Shown here one piece after another: positions 11,071 through 23,429 of a stretch of DNA of 64,000 nt (position 1 is its first letter; each line of letters begins with the position of its first letter). The DNA is taken from contig CM073590.1 of NCBI GenBank assembly GCA_037074705.1, forward strand, positions 163,244,746-163,308,745. The letters run 5' to 3'. A program made the position numbers and the translations under genes. Source of the DNA: Zhengitettix transpicula (lineage: Eukaryota > Arthropoda > Insecta > Orthoptera > Tetrigidae). The notes beneath the pieces are model-generated. The model was not told the origin of the DNA, made no database searches, and was given only the letters and a program-made list of their open reading frames with translations.

Positions 11071-14000
11071 TGCGTCCGCTTCAAGTAACGTAAAAAACTG
11101 CTGTAGTCTAAATAATGTGATTGGATATTCCGTCAAAGAAATCGTGTTCTAATAATAAACATACTTCTGTTAAACTGGTGGAATTTATCTAAAGCACTGT
11201 TCGGCAACGTTTTTTTACTATTGGGTAATTTTTCAATTTTTTTTGCATAAAAAAATTTGCTGGTGCGTCACATCCCTTCTATTTTAGATCATATATTAAA
11301 TGAAGAATTACAAATTAAATATCAATAAATCTATACATACAACTCGAAAGAAATAATAAAATGATAGCAGGAAAGTAATTAAGAATTGTTTACTGGGTGA
11401 CTAAAATTTTCCCAGTGGGCCTTTATGGCGAGCGTCACAAACGAAGACGGGTGGCGCAGAAGAGGAAGGGGAGGCACGTCGGATGTTGTCACGACAGACG
11501 ACAACGATCTGACGAGCTCAAGATTGTTTTACTGAAAGTGATTTACTGCGCACTGAGAAGGCGTCGGTTCCTGCACAGAAGAACACTAAAATGGGCCATT
11601 TTCATTCATTAAGTTAACTATAGGCGACCCACTGAACTAAATAACCTTTTGAAATGTTATTGTGGTGACACATTTTAGAGAAATAACATTTTTCCTTGCA
11701 AATACAAAGACTTCTCATTAGAATAAACAAGATTACAATATAAATTGGTTGTTTCTGAAATACTTCCACTAAACTTTGAAACGGGCATATTACTGGGCCT
11801 GTTAACAATTATGCACGCAAAAAATAAGCCAAGAACTTGTCATTTAAGTTACTATAAGAATTTTTACATATTAGGTGGGAGATTTTTTTGAAGAAAGCGA
11901 TAATTATGTCGGTCAGTATCAGTGAGCTGTTTTCAGAATTTTTTTTTATTGATATATTCCAATATTTGATCGCTGTGTTTTGTACAGGAAGTTTACTCGG
12001 AGGTATAGAGAATAATGATGTGATAAGTGAAAGAATTGTTCCTGAACTTGGAAGTTCAGGCAGTTAAAAGTTAATGTAGATGCATCCGATTCCTGTTGCC
12101 CCTTACGCTCTGTCCCACTTGGTGCTTTCCAGAAAAGAGTAATAACAGTAAAACAGCTTCCTGGACTACTGGGGTTTGCGTTTCTGTTATTTATGCGAAA
12201 ATTTCGCTGCATTGTAGAAATGATTTCTTTAGCGAAACGTGATGAGGTTAGCGCCCTTGTACCGTCTGCTGCGTAATTGTAATATAAGGCCAGCGTCCTA
12301 TACATGGTGTCATCATCTACATAAATACAGTGCGAATCGCCTCCCACGAGCTTCCCGTCGTACGCAGCTGCGTATTCTCTATTTATGGCCAGAGTTGATA
12401 GGTCAACGTCAAGGTAACTTGTTATTTGTCGGGTCTTGGCCTCATTTGCCCCGAGCATTATTGCCGGGGTTAATCTCATTTAAATAAGACGTGAAATATT
12501 ATGCAATGAGATACCATGGAAATGGGTTGAGAAAACTGTATTCTGTAGTCACTTTTTTAGGCAACCGTATCATGGTTGGATTAATTCGACTTACCATACT
12601 ATTGTATGCTGAGCCAGGCATTTCATATCCAAATCATTACTACATTGAAGAACTATATTTATTAATCCGATTTACTTGTTTCCTCTCCGTAACACAATAT
12701 TGTATTTACTTAGAAAAATTTCACATTCTCACCAATATTTTCGTATTTTCCTCGCCATTAATTTCGTGCAATACTACGGCACTCAGGAAACAGAATTTTT
12801 TTTTATGAGTATTTACGTATAAACAACAGTAAAGTAGTTGTTCAGTTGCTGCAATGAAAGTTTATTTTTACGACTATCTACAAATTATAATCATTAAAGT
12901 TATTAAATCTAATATTTCGCTGGGGAATTATAAATAAAAAAAATCATTCCGTTTGGAAAAGACTTAATTTTGACTGAGTTAAGAGATAAGCTAAACCTAA
13001 GAATCCAAGTTTTTGTTTCGAGTATCTAGTTTTCTTGGCGCTGAGCCAGCACACTGATTTTTGTGGTAGTCTCTGAAGGTTACTCCTTTTTTTTTATGAA
13101 GTGTAGCTTTGCATCACGTCCATTCGTCACAAGAATTGCACACCTGTGAGGTGTATCGTGTTACTCTTTATGAAATTTGTACGCCGCTGACTGCTTCTTT
13201 CTTTTTTAATCTCCACGACTTTCTCAAGCGGTAGTGGTTACGCCGATTCTATTAACCCAACTGGTAGTTTTTTAATGAAACAATGCATACCTTATTGTAC
13301 CTCAAAGCTTATTTTTTTCTCTGCCGTTGCTACATTTTTTCTTTCTTTCCTGATTCTCGCCTTACGGACAGGTCTACCGTTAATTACGCGTAACCTTATT
13401 ATTAAAAATAAAACCTTGAAACGACGTCTTTCTTAAAATGAAACTGAAAAACACTCTCTCCAATCTTACATCTTAATTTAATCTAGATATTCATATGTTA
13501 GTGCAATGTATTGTTTCAGCATTTAGTGAACAAAATTTCAGTAGAAATAATGTTATTTTTAAGAAAGGGGAGACGGTTTAGCAATGTTAGTTTTGAGTTA
13601 CTAACATGATATTGACTCAAAAGATGGCCGGAATAAGAAATATTGTACGATATTTTGATCTATTTCATTATAATATATAATATAATCAGGCAATTGTCAT
13701 TCAGTAAATAAATAGACAATATCAGAGAAAAATTTGTTAATTAATGAAAATAAAAATCATTCCAATACCTCGTTTTTTGGACATCTACAGGTAATATACA
13801 GGTTTCAATTTGAAATGAAATGACTGTAAATTAATATTTATTCTTTTAATTTAAAATTTTATCATCTGAAAGTGTCCAAAAATGAGGACAAAAACTTTGT
13901 ATTCAAATTTTCTTGTTTGTTTTATTTAATTAATATATTTTTCTGACATATTGTAGAACTGTTTATTCATTAATTCGAATATTGTGCACGTTGCCGCGTG

Positions 14001-14275
14001 TGAATATATTTTTAATTTTTATACGATTTAATAAATAGCTTATGCACAGAAATTTAATTATAAAGTAATGGAATTAATAAACAATTAAATATTTATTTTC
14101 TTTTGAATAAATATTTTTCTCGTATAGTACCCAGAACTGTGTTGTATTTTCTATAAAAATTTGAATATTGTAATTAGAATACTTATAAATTCATTGAATT
14201 TCACGATGAAGTTGGGTATTATCTACTGAGGAGCCGAGAAAGATTCTTATTTGAACTACAATACATCAAAGAGTA
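11071..14275. other. AT-rich sequence, no gene recognised
   Basis: The longest frames here (177 codons on the minus strand at 11946-12479; 105 codons on the plus strand at 12491-12808) have no recognisable domain, no splice context I can defend and mixed codon composition. They look like chance open frames. Confidence 0.5.
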
Positions 14276-14498
14276 ATGGATTACTTTTTTTAGAGTAACA
14301 GGCTACATGAGGGTAATCCACATGGTGGCAATAGCATAGGAAGGGATTTGAAAGGGGGGATGCGGAAGGGTAGAGGAAGGTAGCCAAGGGTTAAGTAGGG
14401 TCCCCGGGCTATAGTTTAAGGATCCTACCCGGCATTCGCCTAAAAGTAATGCAGGACAAACCCTAGAAAACCTGCACCAGGTAGGTCGGATGGATTAC
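14276..14498 (-). mobile_element. Retroposon family A, copy 2, 5'-truncated, with 9-bp target-site duplication
   Basis: On the minus strand the element runs from the GATGCAGG region to an A-rich end (read as T7 at 14285-14291). ATGGATTAC occurs immediately before the tail (14276-14284) and immediately after the truncated 5' end (14490-14498), a perfect 9-bp target-site duplication. This shows that the copy inserted as a 5'-truncated retroposon, as expected of target-primed reverse transcription. It lacks the 'AACTCCCCTTTAA' segment seen in other copies near the 3' end. Confidence 0.9.
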
Positions 14499-16368
14499 AT
14501 ACGCGTTTGAGTTTTAAGCAAAGAAAAAAACAAAGTACATTTGAGATAAACATTAATTTTTAACGATTCCGAGAAGCGGCTTGCAAATTAACTGAGTCTG
14601 CAAACCTTGCAGTGACTTTTACGGTACGGACTTCACAACTGAGAGAGAGCCAATGACCGGGTTATCTGAACGTCCTATAAAAAAGTAAGATGTTATGAAA
14701 ACCATTCAAGGGCTGATAAGGATTTCTTACGCGGCTGTGCACCGCCATAGCAAGTTCAAAACAACCGACTTTAGTGCTTAAAATAGCCGTGATTATTTGT
14801 AACAGAACCAGGCTACATTTGCTATGGAAATGCGATTTTACTTGTTGCGCTACATTGGATAAGATAGTGAAGTTCTTACTTAACTGTCCGGGTGGTTAAA
14901 AATAAAGAAGTAATTTCAGATAGCTTTAGTGCTTGCCAATGATCGTCGATTGTTTGCGTGGTACAATAAACAAAACCAAGTAGTAAGTAAAATAAAATTA
15001 TAATGTCTGTCACAAATATATTTAGTCATTCGTGACAATTTACAATTACAAGGTATAAAAGTATTTTCTCAATCGATTCTTCATCAAAAATTCACAATAG
15101 TAATTCTGTTCCGGTTCGTTTGTCTTAAACAGGTCTGCTTTTAATACAACCGGATTTTACTGTAGTCACTTCCATGTATTTGTCTAAGTGGAATTAATTT
15201 TATTTCTTACTGTTTGAATTTAGTAGTCGTTTTATGGTTTCAAAAATTTATTTTTGTTCCTTTTTTGTTTGTGTGTTCTCGATAAGGAAGCAAGTCTCTG
15301 AACTAGTAATAATGCGATGTGATAATTACTTTATCGCGGAAGGTATCGAACGACAAGAAATTCTTTAGTATAAAACGTCGTTACAGATAATTTTTATGCT
15401 CTACACTAATTTGAGATTACCGTATCTTCAGTACGCAGGAAAATTAATGATAAAATGTTTCAGGTAGGTTTATTTTCTCACCAAAGTTTGTCTGCTTCTA
15501 TTATATAGGCCAGAAAGCTGATAAATTTTTAACTTCGGGCAAAGCAAACAATCTTATCAAGTTTACGTTGTTTGTAAAGATAGTTGATCTAACATGAAAT
15601 ACAAAAATGGCGGGTCTTCTTACCTGAATTTTGGATAGAGTTTTAAATTTAAACGTTAGAGATTCTGAATAAACCGAGAAGTGGTTTTAATCCTTATAAT
15701 TTGTTACCTTAAACAATTCTGAAATATAAATGAAATTCCGGTCCACCAAATGAACATAATATTTTATAGTCCGCTTCTCAGTTATGACCTTACTTGATTT
15801 TAAATATCTATGTGCGTATATAACAATTCAATTTTGATGTCTACATTTTTTTGGAGTAATTGTTCATTTCTGAAAGGGCCACTTAGTAATTTTCTGAATA
15901 ACGTTGATTTAGTTTTCAAATAATTGTCATAATTTTCATGAATTACTTGTTTACGGACGAAATTAAACTATTAGAAAGTCAATTACTTTTGTTGTTATCT
16001 TTATATAATTTATTATGTATGATTTCTTTTAGTTTATGCAACGAAGTGGCGCCGTTAGAATCTGTGGTTCTCTTATGGCAGGATTGTGCTTCGAATACTC
16101 TTCAGTTTATCTTAATTTGGGATTTCAATAGTTTTCTGCAATTATTAAAAAAATGAAGGTAGGAAGTATCAATACAAGGTCATTAACCCTACGATTATAT
16201 TCTAGAAATATGGTTAAGTGAACCAAATAATAGGATCGTATCTAGTCTCCTGATGCACTGCATAAAAAACAGTAAAAAGTATATATAATTTTTGCTGGGA
16301 AAGAACGCGTTCCGAAAACCCATTTTATCAATACTAAATACACGTTAACTAATCTTTCACAAGATATA
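14499..16368. other. AT-rich sequence, nothing recognised
   Basis: No supported coding region, repeat copy or RNA gene. Open frames are under 75 codons. Confidence 0.5.
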
Positions 16369-16566
16369 GAAGAACATGCGGACCGACACGTCGCTGGAAT
16401 GCGCAATGGGGGCCAACTCGCTGGAAAGGGAAGTGATGGAAAGGTGATGGTGAGTGGAATCAGGTCGAGAGGAAGACCAGAAACCAGTTGGATGGACATA
16501 ATTATGAAGGGCACCGGGTAGAATTTAAGCGAACTGCTGAGAAAGGCAGGGACGGTTATGACAAAA
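16369..16566 (+). pseudogene. LINE (non-LTR retrotransposon) ORF2 C-terminal fragment
   Basis: The plus-strand frame from 16369 reads EEHADRHVAGMRNGG and later GIRSRGRPETSWMDIIM, followed by KGTG, a stop, and NLSELLRKAG. The order H-xRM-G (with 'HVAGM' for 'HVCRM'), S-RGRP-T-W-D-I, W/KxTG, and L-EL-R-A is the classic end of LINE ORF2 proteins downstream of the reverse transcriptase. One in-frame stop after KGTG shows it is dead. Neither the reverse transcriptase nor a 3' tail can be seen. A 266-codon open frame on the opposite strand is a shadow. Confidence 0.7.
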
Positions 16567-18461
16567 TATTTTAAGTTACCATTTCTTATCAAATTAATTA
16601 ATACAGTTTTTCTATGAAAAGTGCTAGCCAAAATAACTCTTAGATTTTTGAGAAAAATTGCGGTATAAAAACAACAAAAATAAATAAATTGAATTATATT
16701 TAATAAGAAATGTAACGAAAGAATTAATTGCGGGGTTTGCTTACATAACTTTCCACATTCTATTTCAATATTTCCCGGAGATTTGCACCTACAGGATAAC
16801 TGGATGAAGCTTCTCCTGCTTCGTTGTGAGTACAGTATTTTCCTCGATGCCACCATTCTTTCTTTTGCAATGGGACAAACTTTTGCACTTCTTTCTCTCG
16901 TTGCAAAAGAAATACTAACACTTGAAAAAGTCTCGCGCGCATTTTTTCTCACATTATATACGACGTTCCCCCACCTGTGTAAAACGTCATCCCCTCGTCG
17001 GTAAAGTTCTTTATGACAAGCTTGCCGAGGAATAATCCCCACCTGGCGTCGGCATATCCTTTGTTATTAAAGCAAACCCGTTTTTAAAATGTCTGGAGTA
17101 TTTACGAAGGTGGACTGCATCTGTTTTTAAGGCCAATTTGGATTTTTTTTTGTCGGAAAATTTATAAAGGTGGTACCAATTATACCACAGTTATAATCCA
17201 CACTGATGCTGTCGGTCACACGAATGTAGTTGAGTTGCAAAAATCGACTAGGTATTTGAAGACGTTACACTCCACACCCAGAGCTATATATTTTACTTAC
17301 CATTGAATTATTGCAGTCCTGATATTCTAACCGCGCTACATCTTTAAATAAACCCTACGAAAGAATTTTACGGACATTTACTCGTATAGAATGAATAGTC
17401 TGTCATCCTTGAGTTGAACTGAACCAAGTAGACTCATTGGTGTCTAACATTACACACACACTTTACTGGCGTCTTGAATGCCAGTCTCACGAAGAGGAAA
17501 ATAGACTTTATTTCTTCTTTCTCTCTCTCTAAACGTTTCTCTTCTTTTCTTGATATAAATAAATATCGTCTCACCATTTCCGTCAGACTTTTACGAGCAC
17601 TTAAAGAGCAAAATTGTCACTGAATTCCCAACAAAGATGATATATAACTTCAGTTTTCACAATTGCAACAGTTTCCCAATTATAACTGTGCGGCTGACCT
17701 GATGGTTTGAGGCACCTGAAGAAGAACTGGCGAGCTTGAGGTTGTCTTAGGCAGGCACAACAGGAGTTGTCTTAGGCAGAGGTGATCGTTCAAGGTCGTG
17801 GCGGTCACGCTCCTAGCGGCTACTGGACAATCCATCCACTCAGAAACTGGAACCCTGGAATCAGCAATTAGTACACAAAGTTTGCACAGACTGTTCAAGC
17901 ATGATTAAACAAATTATATGTATCTCATAAATATGATTGTGTTCTATGTATTGTCTTCATTGAACACAACCCAGAAAGTTCAATAAATAGAGAGACACTT
18001 ACTGGACGACGGATTTCATAGATTTGAGAGACTAACTCACACACTTCTAAAGTTTACAGCGTGTGTGTGTGTGTACTTAGGGTATGATCAGATCATGAAA
18101 ATTAAGCTTTGATTAACAGTGAGAGTTTGTATCATAACAGGTGCTTTTGAGATTATGGAACCTTTGGTTTCTCAAGAAAACATTCAGTTAATGTTTGAAA
18201 ATAGGGACGTATTTACCAAAAATGGTAGCCGTTGGTATCTAAGTAATGATTTCCTGTAAGATATAATTAAAAATCGATTAATTTGATCTGGATCTTCTCC
18301 TCAACCACAGTAAATATATTTATATCATACTAAAATAAATGTCTATTAGATATTTTCCTAAGGGTGGGTTCTTGATCCTCTTTGAAAAGTTTATAAAACA
18401 TTGAGTGAAGTTTTCATTAAGCAAATTTGCAAATTAGTTTTGATTATAGCTACATTTGGGA
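16567..18461. other. Sequence without supported genes
   Basis: AT-rich, with a short (GT)n tract at 18061-18074. A 17735-17790 patch contains an imperfect short duplication of GTTGTCTTAGGCAG. I see no coding region that I can defend. Confidence 0.5.
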
Positions 18462-18831
18462 ATTACTCACAGAAGAAGAAGAAGGTGTAGATAGGCTGTG
18501 TATAGATAGCAAGGTAGCCAAGGGTTAACTAGGGCCCCCGGGCTATGGTTTAAGGATCCTACCCGGCAATTCACCTAAAAGTGATACAGGGAAAACTTTA
18601 GAAAAACCTGCATCAGGTAGGTCGGGTATTTGGTACTTGTCCCACGACCTTCCGAGAGGGTTTTTCTGTGGGGTCGCAGCTTTCCCCTCGCCGTGCCTTG
18701 ACCAGTTTAGGAGGCAGCCGGCCGACTATTCCAATAGGAATAGCGGACAATTCTTACCGTATGCCAAAGGTCTGCGACCCCGGAACATACACCTCTCAAA
18801 ACAGCTGAGGTGCCTCGGCAGATTACTCACA
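18462..18831 (-). mobile_element. Retroposon family A, copy 3, with 10-bp target-site duplication
   Basis: Perfect duplicates ATTACTCACA lie at 18462-18471 and 18822-18831, directly outside the element. The tail is of the CTTCTTCTT type (read as GAAGAAGAAG on the plus strand) preceded by CCTATCTACACC, unlike the A-rich tail of copies 1, 2 and 7. This copy therefore belongs to a second tail subtype. It begins inside the GAGGCACCT block, so it is 5'-truncated by about 140 bp, and it also lacks the AATCC...CCTTTCC segment near the 3' end. Confidence 0.9.
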
Positions 18832-19189
18832 CATTGCCAACATATAGTGAACGAATAGAAACATTTGCAAGCCGTACTCTGTAATGAAACGGCACATAAA
18901 AATTAAACCCTTAGATATTTATTCATCATAAAACGCATTTAAAACCAGAAATATAAAAATGAAGTACGGTATACTACAAGAAAAAAAATAAACTAAAAAC
19001 GTATGTGGCATGTTATAAAGACACACACATACGATCTTGACAATTACGTCGAGTGACTGTTAATTATTCGTCAATGTTTCTCCGCGCAAGGCTGAATAGG
19101 ATCAGAAACTCACGGTTCTTAGATCAAATTGAATTTAGTATAATCAAAAGTCGTTAACCATATATTTTTTCTTACAAAATGTCGGCCAT

Positions 19190-19480
19190 AACCAAGGTAA
19201 CTCCGTACTGTAGCCCATTGTTATAGATCGGAAATCGTGATGGGGAAGGCTGAAGGTTCTATTCGCATCCTGTCATCTATATTTGGATTTTACCCTGCTT
19301 TCCCCAAATAATTCAGGGAAATGGTAGGATGAAGTGAAAATTGCAAAAGTATTGTAGTATCCTCCCTATTTTGCCACATGTGCAAAAAATACTGAGAGTA
19401 AGACAATGGAAAATCGGCGCACTGGCCAATGTCCCTCCACGGGATGACAGTCATCTAGCTAGATAATAATCCTCCGTGGG
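19190..19480 (+). mobile_element. tRNA-headed SINE-like repeat
   Basis: A tRNA-like promoter pair is visible: TAGCCCATTGTTATAG at 19211-19226 resembles an A box, and GGTTCTATTC at 19255-19264 differs from the B-box GGTTCGATTC by one base. Downstream, GCTTTCCCCAAATAATTC and then AGGGAAATGGTAGGATG resemble the core shared by family A (TTTTCCCTGCAT...GGCGAATGCCGGGTAGGATCC). I infer a tRNA-derived SINE transcribed by RNA polymerase III. The limits are uncertain and no target duplication was identified. Confidence 0.5.
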
Positions 19481-19502
19481 CTATGTACAATAAATAATTT
19501 AA

Positions 19503-20015
19503 TTGAATATTAAAAACAACAGCCTTTTAGTTAGAAAAAAATAATATTCTATTTAAAACATTACATATAAAAACTGAAAAAATGTACGTCTGATTAAAAA
19601 TAATGAATTAGAAAGATAGCCAATTCAGACAAAAAGGTTAATATAAATACCACACAGCGTTGTGTTTCTCTAGGCTCTTCTTAGCAGCTGACGATAGGTA
19701 CAAGGATCCCATAAACGTTGTGTGGTATTTATATTACCCTTTTTTTATGAATTGGCTATCTTTCTTATTCATTACAATATACATAAATCCAACTTTTCGT
19801 CTTCAAGTGTGTAGTTACAATTCAATTATAATTTATTATAAGAAAATTTAAATTAAGAAATTTTCTTATAATAAATAATAATTAAATTGTAACTACCCAC
19901 CTGAAGAGGCCCCAACCAGTGAAGAAACGTTGTGTATAATACATACTGTTTTAAATAGAATAATTAACTTTTTCTGACTAATAGGTTGTTGTTTTTAATA
20001 TTTAATTTCAAAATA
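19503..20015. mobile_element. Nested inverted-repeat element with two hammerhead-like motifs
   Basis: There are three inverted-repeat levels. The outer arms (about 19503-19565 and 19935-20015) share the ATTAAAAACAACA-CCT-TTAGT-AGAAAAA block in opposite orientation. The inner arms (19599-19662 and 19709-19774) share TATAAATACCACAC and the 'AGAAAGATAGCCAATTC' block in opposite orientation. The third is a hairpin at 19811-19896 with 39-bp arms. Plus-strand motifs CTGACGA-hairpin-ATAAACGTT (19688-19720) and CTGAAGA-GGCCCC-GAAGAAACGTT (19901-19932) sit in the right-hand arms. The best reading is one short Penelope-like unit inserted into, or recombined with, another. No protein is encoded. Confidence 0.6.
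19811..19896. repeat. 39-bp-arm hairpin (near-perfect palindrome)
   Basis: The left arm begins GTAGTTACAATTCAATTATA and the right arm is its reverse complement, ending ATTAAATTGTAACTAC, with about three mismatches and an 8-base centre around AAATTAAG. It lies directly before the motif at 19901. Confidence 0.85.
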
Positions 20016-21300
20016 AAGTCTGATTATTATAATTGTTAACAATTTAATTCTCCTCAGCTTGCAAAAATTGCTGTCCTCACTTAAACTTTCTTCCTAAATT
20101 ACGTTATTTATTCGCGCTATAATTTTTTTTCGACTGGAAACAGTCGAGAATCTATTTTCACGTTTCTCAGTCTTGTGCTTCGATACTCCTCGGTAGCTCA
20201 TTTGCCAATATTATAGTCTTCACGTTAAAAACAATGTCAATTGCGTTCTTATATAATTATATATTTGAAAATTACAGAAAACAATAATACAATCAGACAG
20301 GCAAGGTTTAACGCAGTATATAAATAATTAAGACTTTCGAAGACACGTTACTGTATCTTCATTATAAGTCAGATTTGCGGCAGGTAACTTTTTAAAAAAT
20401 CCGTTCTTTTTATGCACAGATAACAGTTTATGACGGTATTGATTGTAAATAAAAAGATAAGAAAAAGAAAGTATTCTCCTCGATATCCACACTACTAAAT
20501 AATATAGTAAGTTTCCTTTTAGTGGAAATTACTCGAGCGACTCTAAAACAACTATTCCCCAAATCAACAGAGTGAAGACTCGTTTCACAAATAGAAACAG
20601 GGCATTAATTTCCTATGTGATCAATACTGACCCTTCAATTTTTGTTACAAGTTGGATCTTGTACCACTGGAGAACATTTGTGATAATTATCTGATTTATT
20701 ACATTTTTTAATTCAGTAGAATAATTGCATTACAATGAAATGTAGTTTAATACAGTTTAAATTCAGGAATTTAAATCTGTGTAAGTGTGATGAGTGCTCG
20801 ATATGATATATTTGATTTTGTTTCATGTTTATACGGTTGTTCTCCAATGTAATTTGTTGGTTTTTAGAGTTAACTATGACCCTTAGAGGTCGAAAGCTTC
20901 TCGTACGTTTTATACAAATCAATTGTTTTAACTTATTAGTGTGAATTTTTTTATGTTTTATTTAATTACCAATTTTATGGGACTTTTTTATTAAATGTGT
21001 TCGTGATTTTTCGAAATAACTTAAAAATGCATACTCTAGACCGTGGAGGAAATCATTAAGTTCTTACAGAGTTTAAGATGTTCGCATTATGTTTAACAAT
21101 AAGCAATTGGAAAATTTGTTTACTGTAGAGATATTTAAATTAAAAACCGCTTGGGGTCATAGCTATCTCAGAAATTTAAAGTAAAGAACATATTATTCTA
21201 GACCTAGCTCTTTTGATGAGCTAATCGTCAAAATCTATAAAAATAATGTGTGAATTAATTTTGAATTTTAAAAAACTGTACGTATGATAGGAAATATTTT
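20016..21300. other. AT-rich sequence, nothing recognised
   Basis: No supported gene or repeat. The longest open frame is 69 codons and lacks domain features. Confidence 0.5.
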
Positions 21301-21304
21301 GACG

Positions 21305-21600
21305 TTGTAAAATTAAAAAAAAATTACATCTGATTGAAAATTATTAAAAGAAATATAGCAAAATACAGACAAAATAAGTGATAATATAAATACCACAGAA
21401 CGTTTCTGGGATCATTGTCCCTTTCTTCAGGACTTGAGAAGAAAGTTTTGTCAACTAACGTGTTGCAGTTGTGTCGCTCTAGGTTCTTGTTAGCATCTGG
21501 AGAAAGGAACAAAGATCCCAGAAACGTCATGTGGTATGTATATTATCACTTATTTTGTGTGCCTATCGCTATACTTCTTATTACTTTGACGTTTTGTTCG
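21305..21600. mobile_element. Inverted-repeat element with paired hammerhead-like motifs
   Basis: Arms at about 21340-21425 and 21500-21585 are reverse complements sharing AAAATAAGTGATAATATA, TACCACA and ACGTTTCTGGGATC. In each arm the inward-reading strand carries CTG(A/G)AGAAAGG, a GGGA or GGAA/TCCC hairpin of loop CAA(T/A)GA, and AGAAACGT(T/C). The minus copy is at 21399-21430 and the plus copy at 21497-21528. This is the same family as the inner element at 19599-19774, the half copy at 46985-47103 and the fragment at 60570-60606. In the plus copy the four bases before the box (GCAU) pair with the four after GUC (AUGU), a plausible stem I. Confidence 0.65.
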
Positions 21601-23395
21601 TAAAAGCTTCGAGCAACGTTTTTTTTTGTGAATAATATTCTGCTGTATGACTCAGGCTTCTTACCTCCCATCCTTAAAACTTTAATGTTACTGTTGAATC
21701 ACTGTGAGTACGAATGCGTCGTAAAGTTTTTATGGCCGCTTGCGTTATCTTACACGTAGGCATTTAGTAAACAGTTCAGGAAACGGGAAAAACGGTCTGG
21801 AACATACCTGTTTGGTTTCTTGGACACGATGCGTACATTATACTGACATTTAAAATCTATTGATTTACTTTTTAGTTGTGTAAAAAATTTCATTTCACAT
21901 TTTATAGGTTCTCTTCATAAATAGAAAATTCATCTTTTAGAGTGTGTTTGACTCAAGGGAGTTTGTATTATTTTTAAACGCTAAGTGAGCACTGGGTTTA
22001 ACCCTTGGTTTTTCTGTAACTGCTGCAGAAGTCTATTCCGATTAAGGTTATCTCTACACGCATACGGAGCAAGAAATATCATTAATGCACTATTCTACAA
22101 GAGTCGTGTAGCAAATTCTGAGTTGCACTGCAATTATTTATGATAAAACAGAAATTTACCAGCCATCTTGATGGACCGTTAAATGCCAGTAGTTGTCTTT
22201 ATGTAGCCGTCACCTGATCTTGTTTCTCACTTGCTTAGCTTGTTATGCCGGTTCTTGTATTTCAGAAACTCCAAGTCTTACGTGTGCGGCTGCTCGATTG
22301 GAACTCTTGATTTTGTTTTTACCTTTAATACATACATTTCATTCTACTAATACTCGGAAGTCATAATCTCGAGTTTATAGATTCGTTGTGATGATCTTCA
22401 GAGCAAATTATCATAAGAATGAAGCAATTGCGCAATAATCGTCTCACCAAGTGCAGTGTCTTATTTGTTTTTTTTACTGGATGGATTGACGACTACAAAA
22501 GACCGCACCCAACCAGAAGGAATACTGACTGTATCATTAAATGGACAGGAACGCAGGTGATTTAAGATCTTACACTTAGTTAACTCAACCACGAAAACAA
22601 CGAGGTGTCTCATCGACAGTATAGTCTTCAAAGAAGGTATGGACTTCTTGGATGGTGGAGGTGGTAAGGGGGCGGGGGGTGGATGAAAAGAGACAGAAAG
22701 CAATATTAGAATAGAGTGGTCTTTAAAGGGATTGTCACAAGTAAATGCCGAAAACATGCTCCAGTGCAACATCGCCATCATGTATTAATGTTAGCAAGAG
22801 GATTTGGATCCGCAGATAATAAACTTCAAAGCCGTGCAAATCTTATTTAAGGTGTAGACGCCAAATAATAATGTAGAGAATAAACGGTTGTCGGGTCTTA
22901 GGTACGTGGTTCAGATGTAATGGATGATGACTAGAGCCTGTCGAAACGGTGTTTGTTTCCCGGGATGAAATCAGAGAACTGATTGTTATTAGCATTTTCG
23001 GCGGGAAAGCCTTCATTCTCCACTGAATGTGATAAAGGACTTCTAGTAAGTCAAGGAGATTTCATCTTCCAAAATTGTTCGCAGTTGTCCAATATATCAA
23101 ATAAATCGTTTTTATCATCTACGTATTCTGAAAGAAAAATATTAAATAATATTATTATTCAAATAATATTGTACTTTTACGTCTGTTTTTAACAGTCAGA
23201 TATATATAATGACCAATAACAGACCATTAACATGAGTTAAAATTTAAAAAATTTAATTCATGACTGAGAACATTTATTATTAAATTGAAACAATGTTGGA
23301 AATTTATGATTTTATTTTAAATATTGTATTTTGATAATTTGTTGTTCGTTACTTACAACGTTTAGGACAGAAAAATACTTTTCTTTTTTCCTACT

Positions 23396-23429
<34 letters not shown>

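Noticed and set aside
11946..12479. 177-codon open frame (minus strand)
   Set aside because: No domain, no initiation or splice context, mixed codon use, and an overlapping plus-strand frame is also open. Read as chance.
16242..17042. 266-codon minus-strand open frame
   Set aside because: It overlaps the opposite strand of a readable LINE C-terminal fragment, and the rest has no domain. Length alone is not evidence in a region with few stops.
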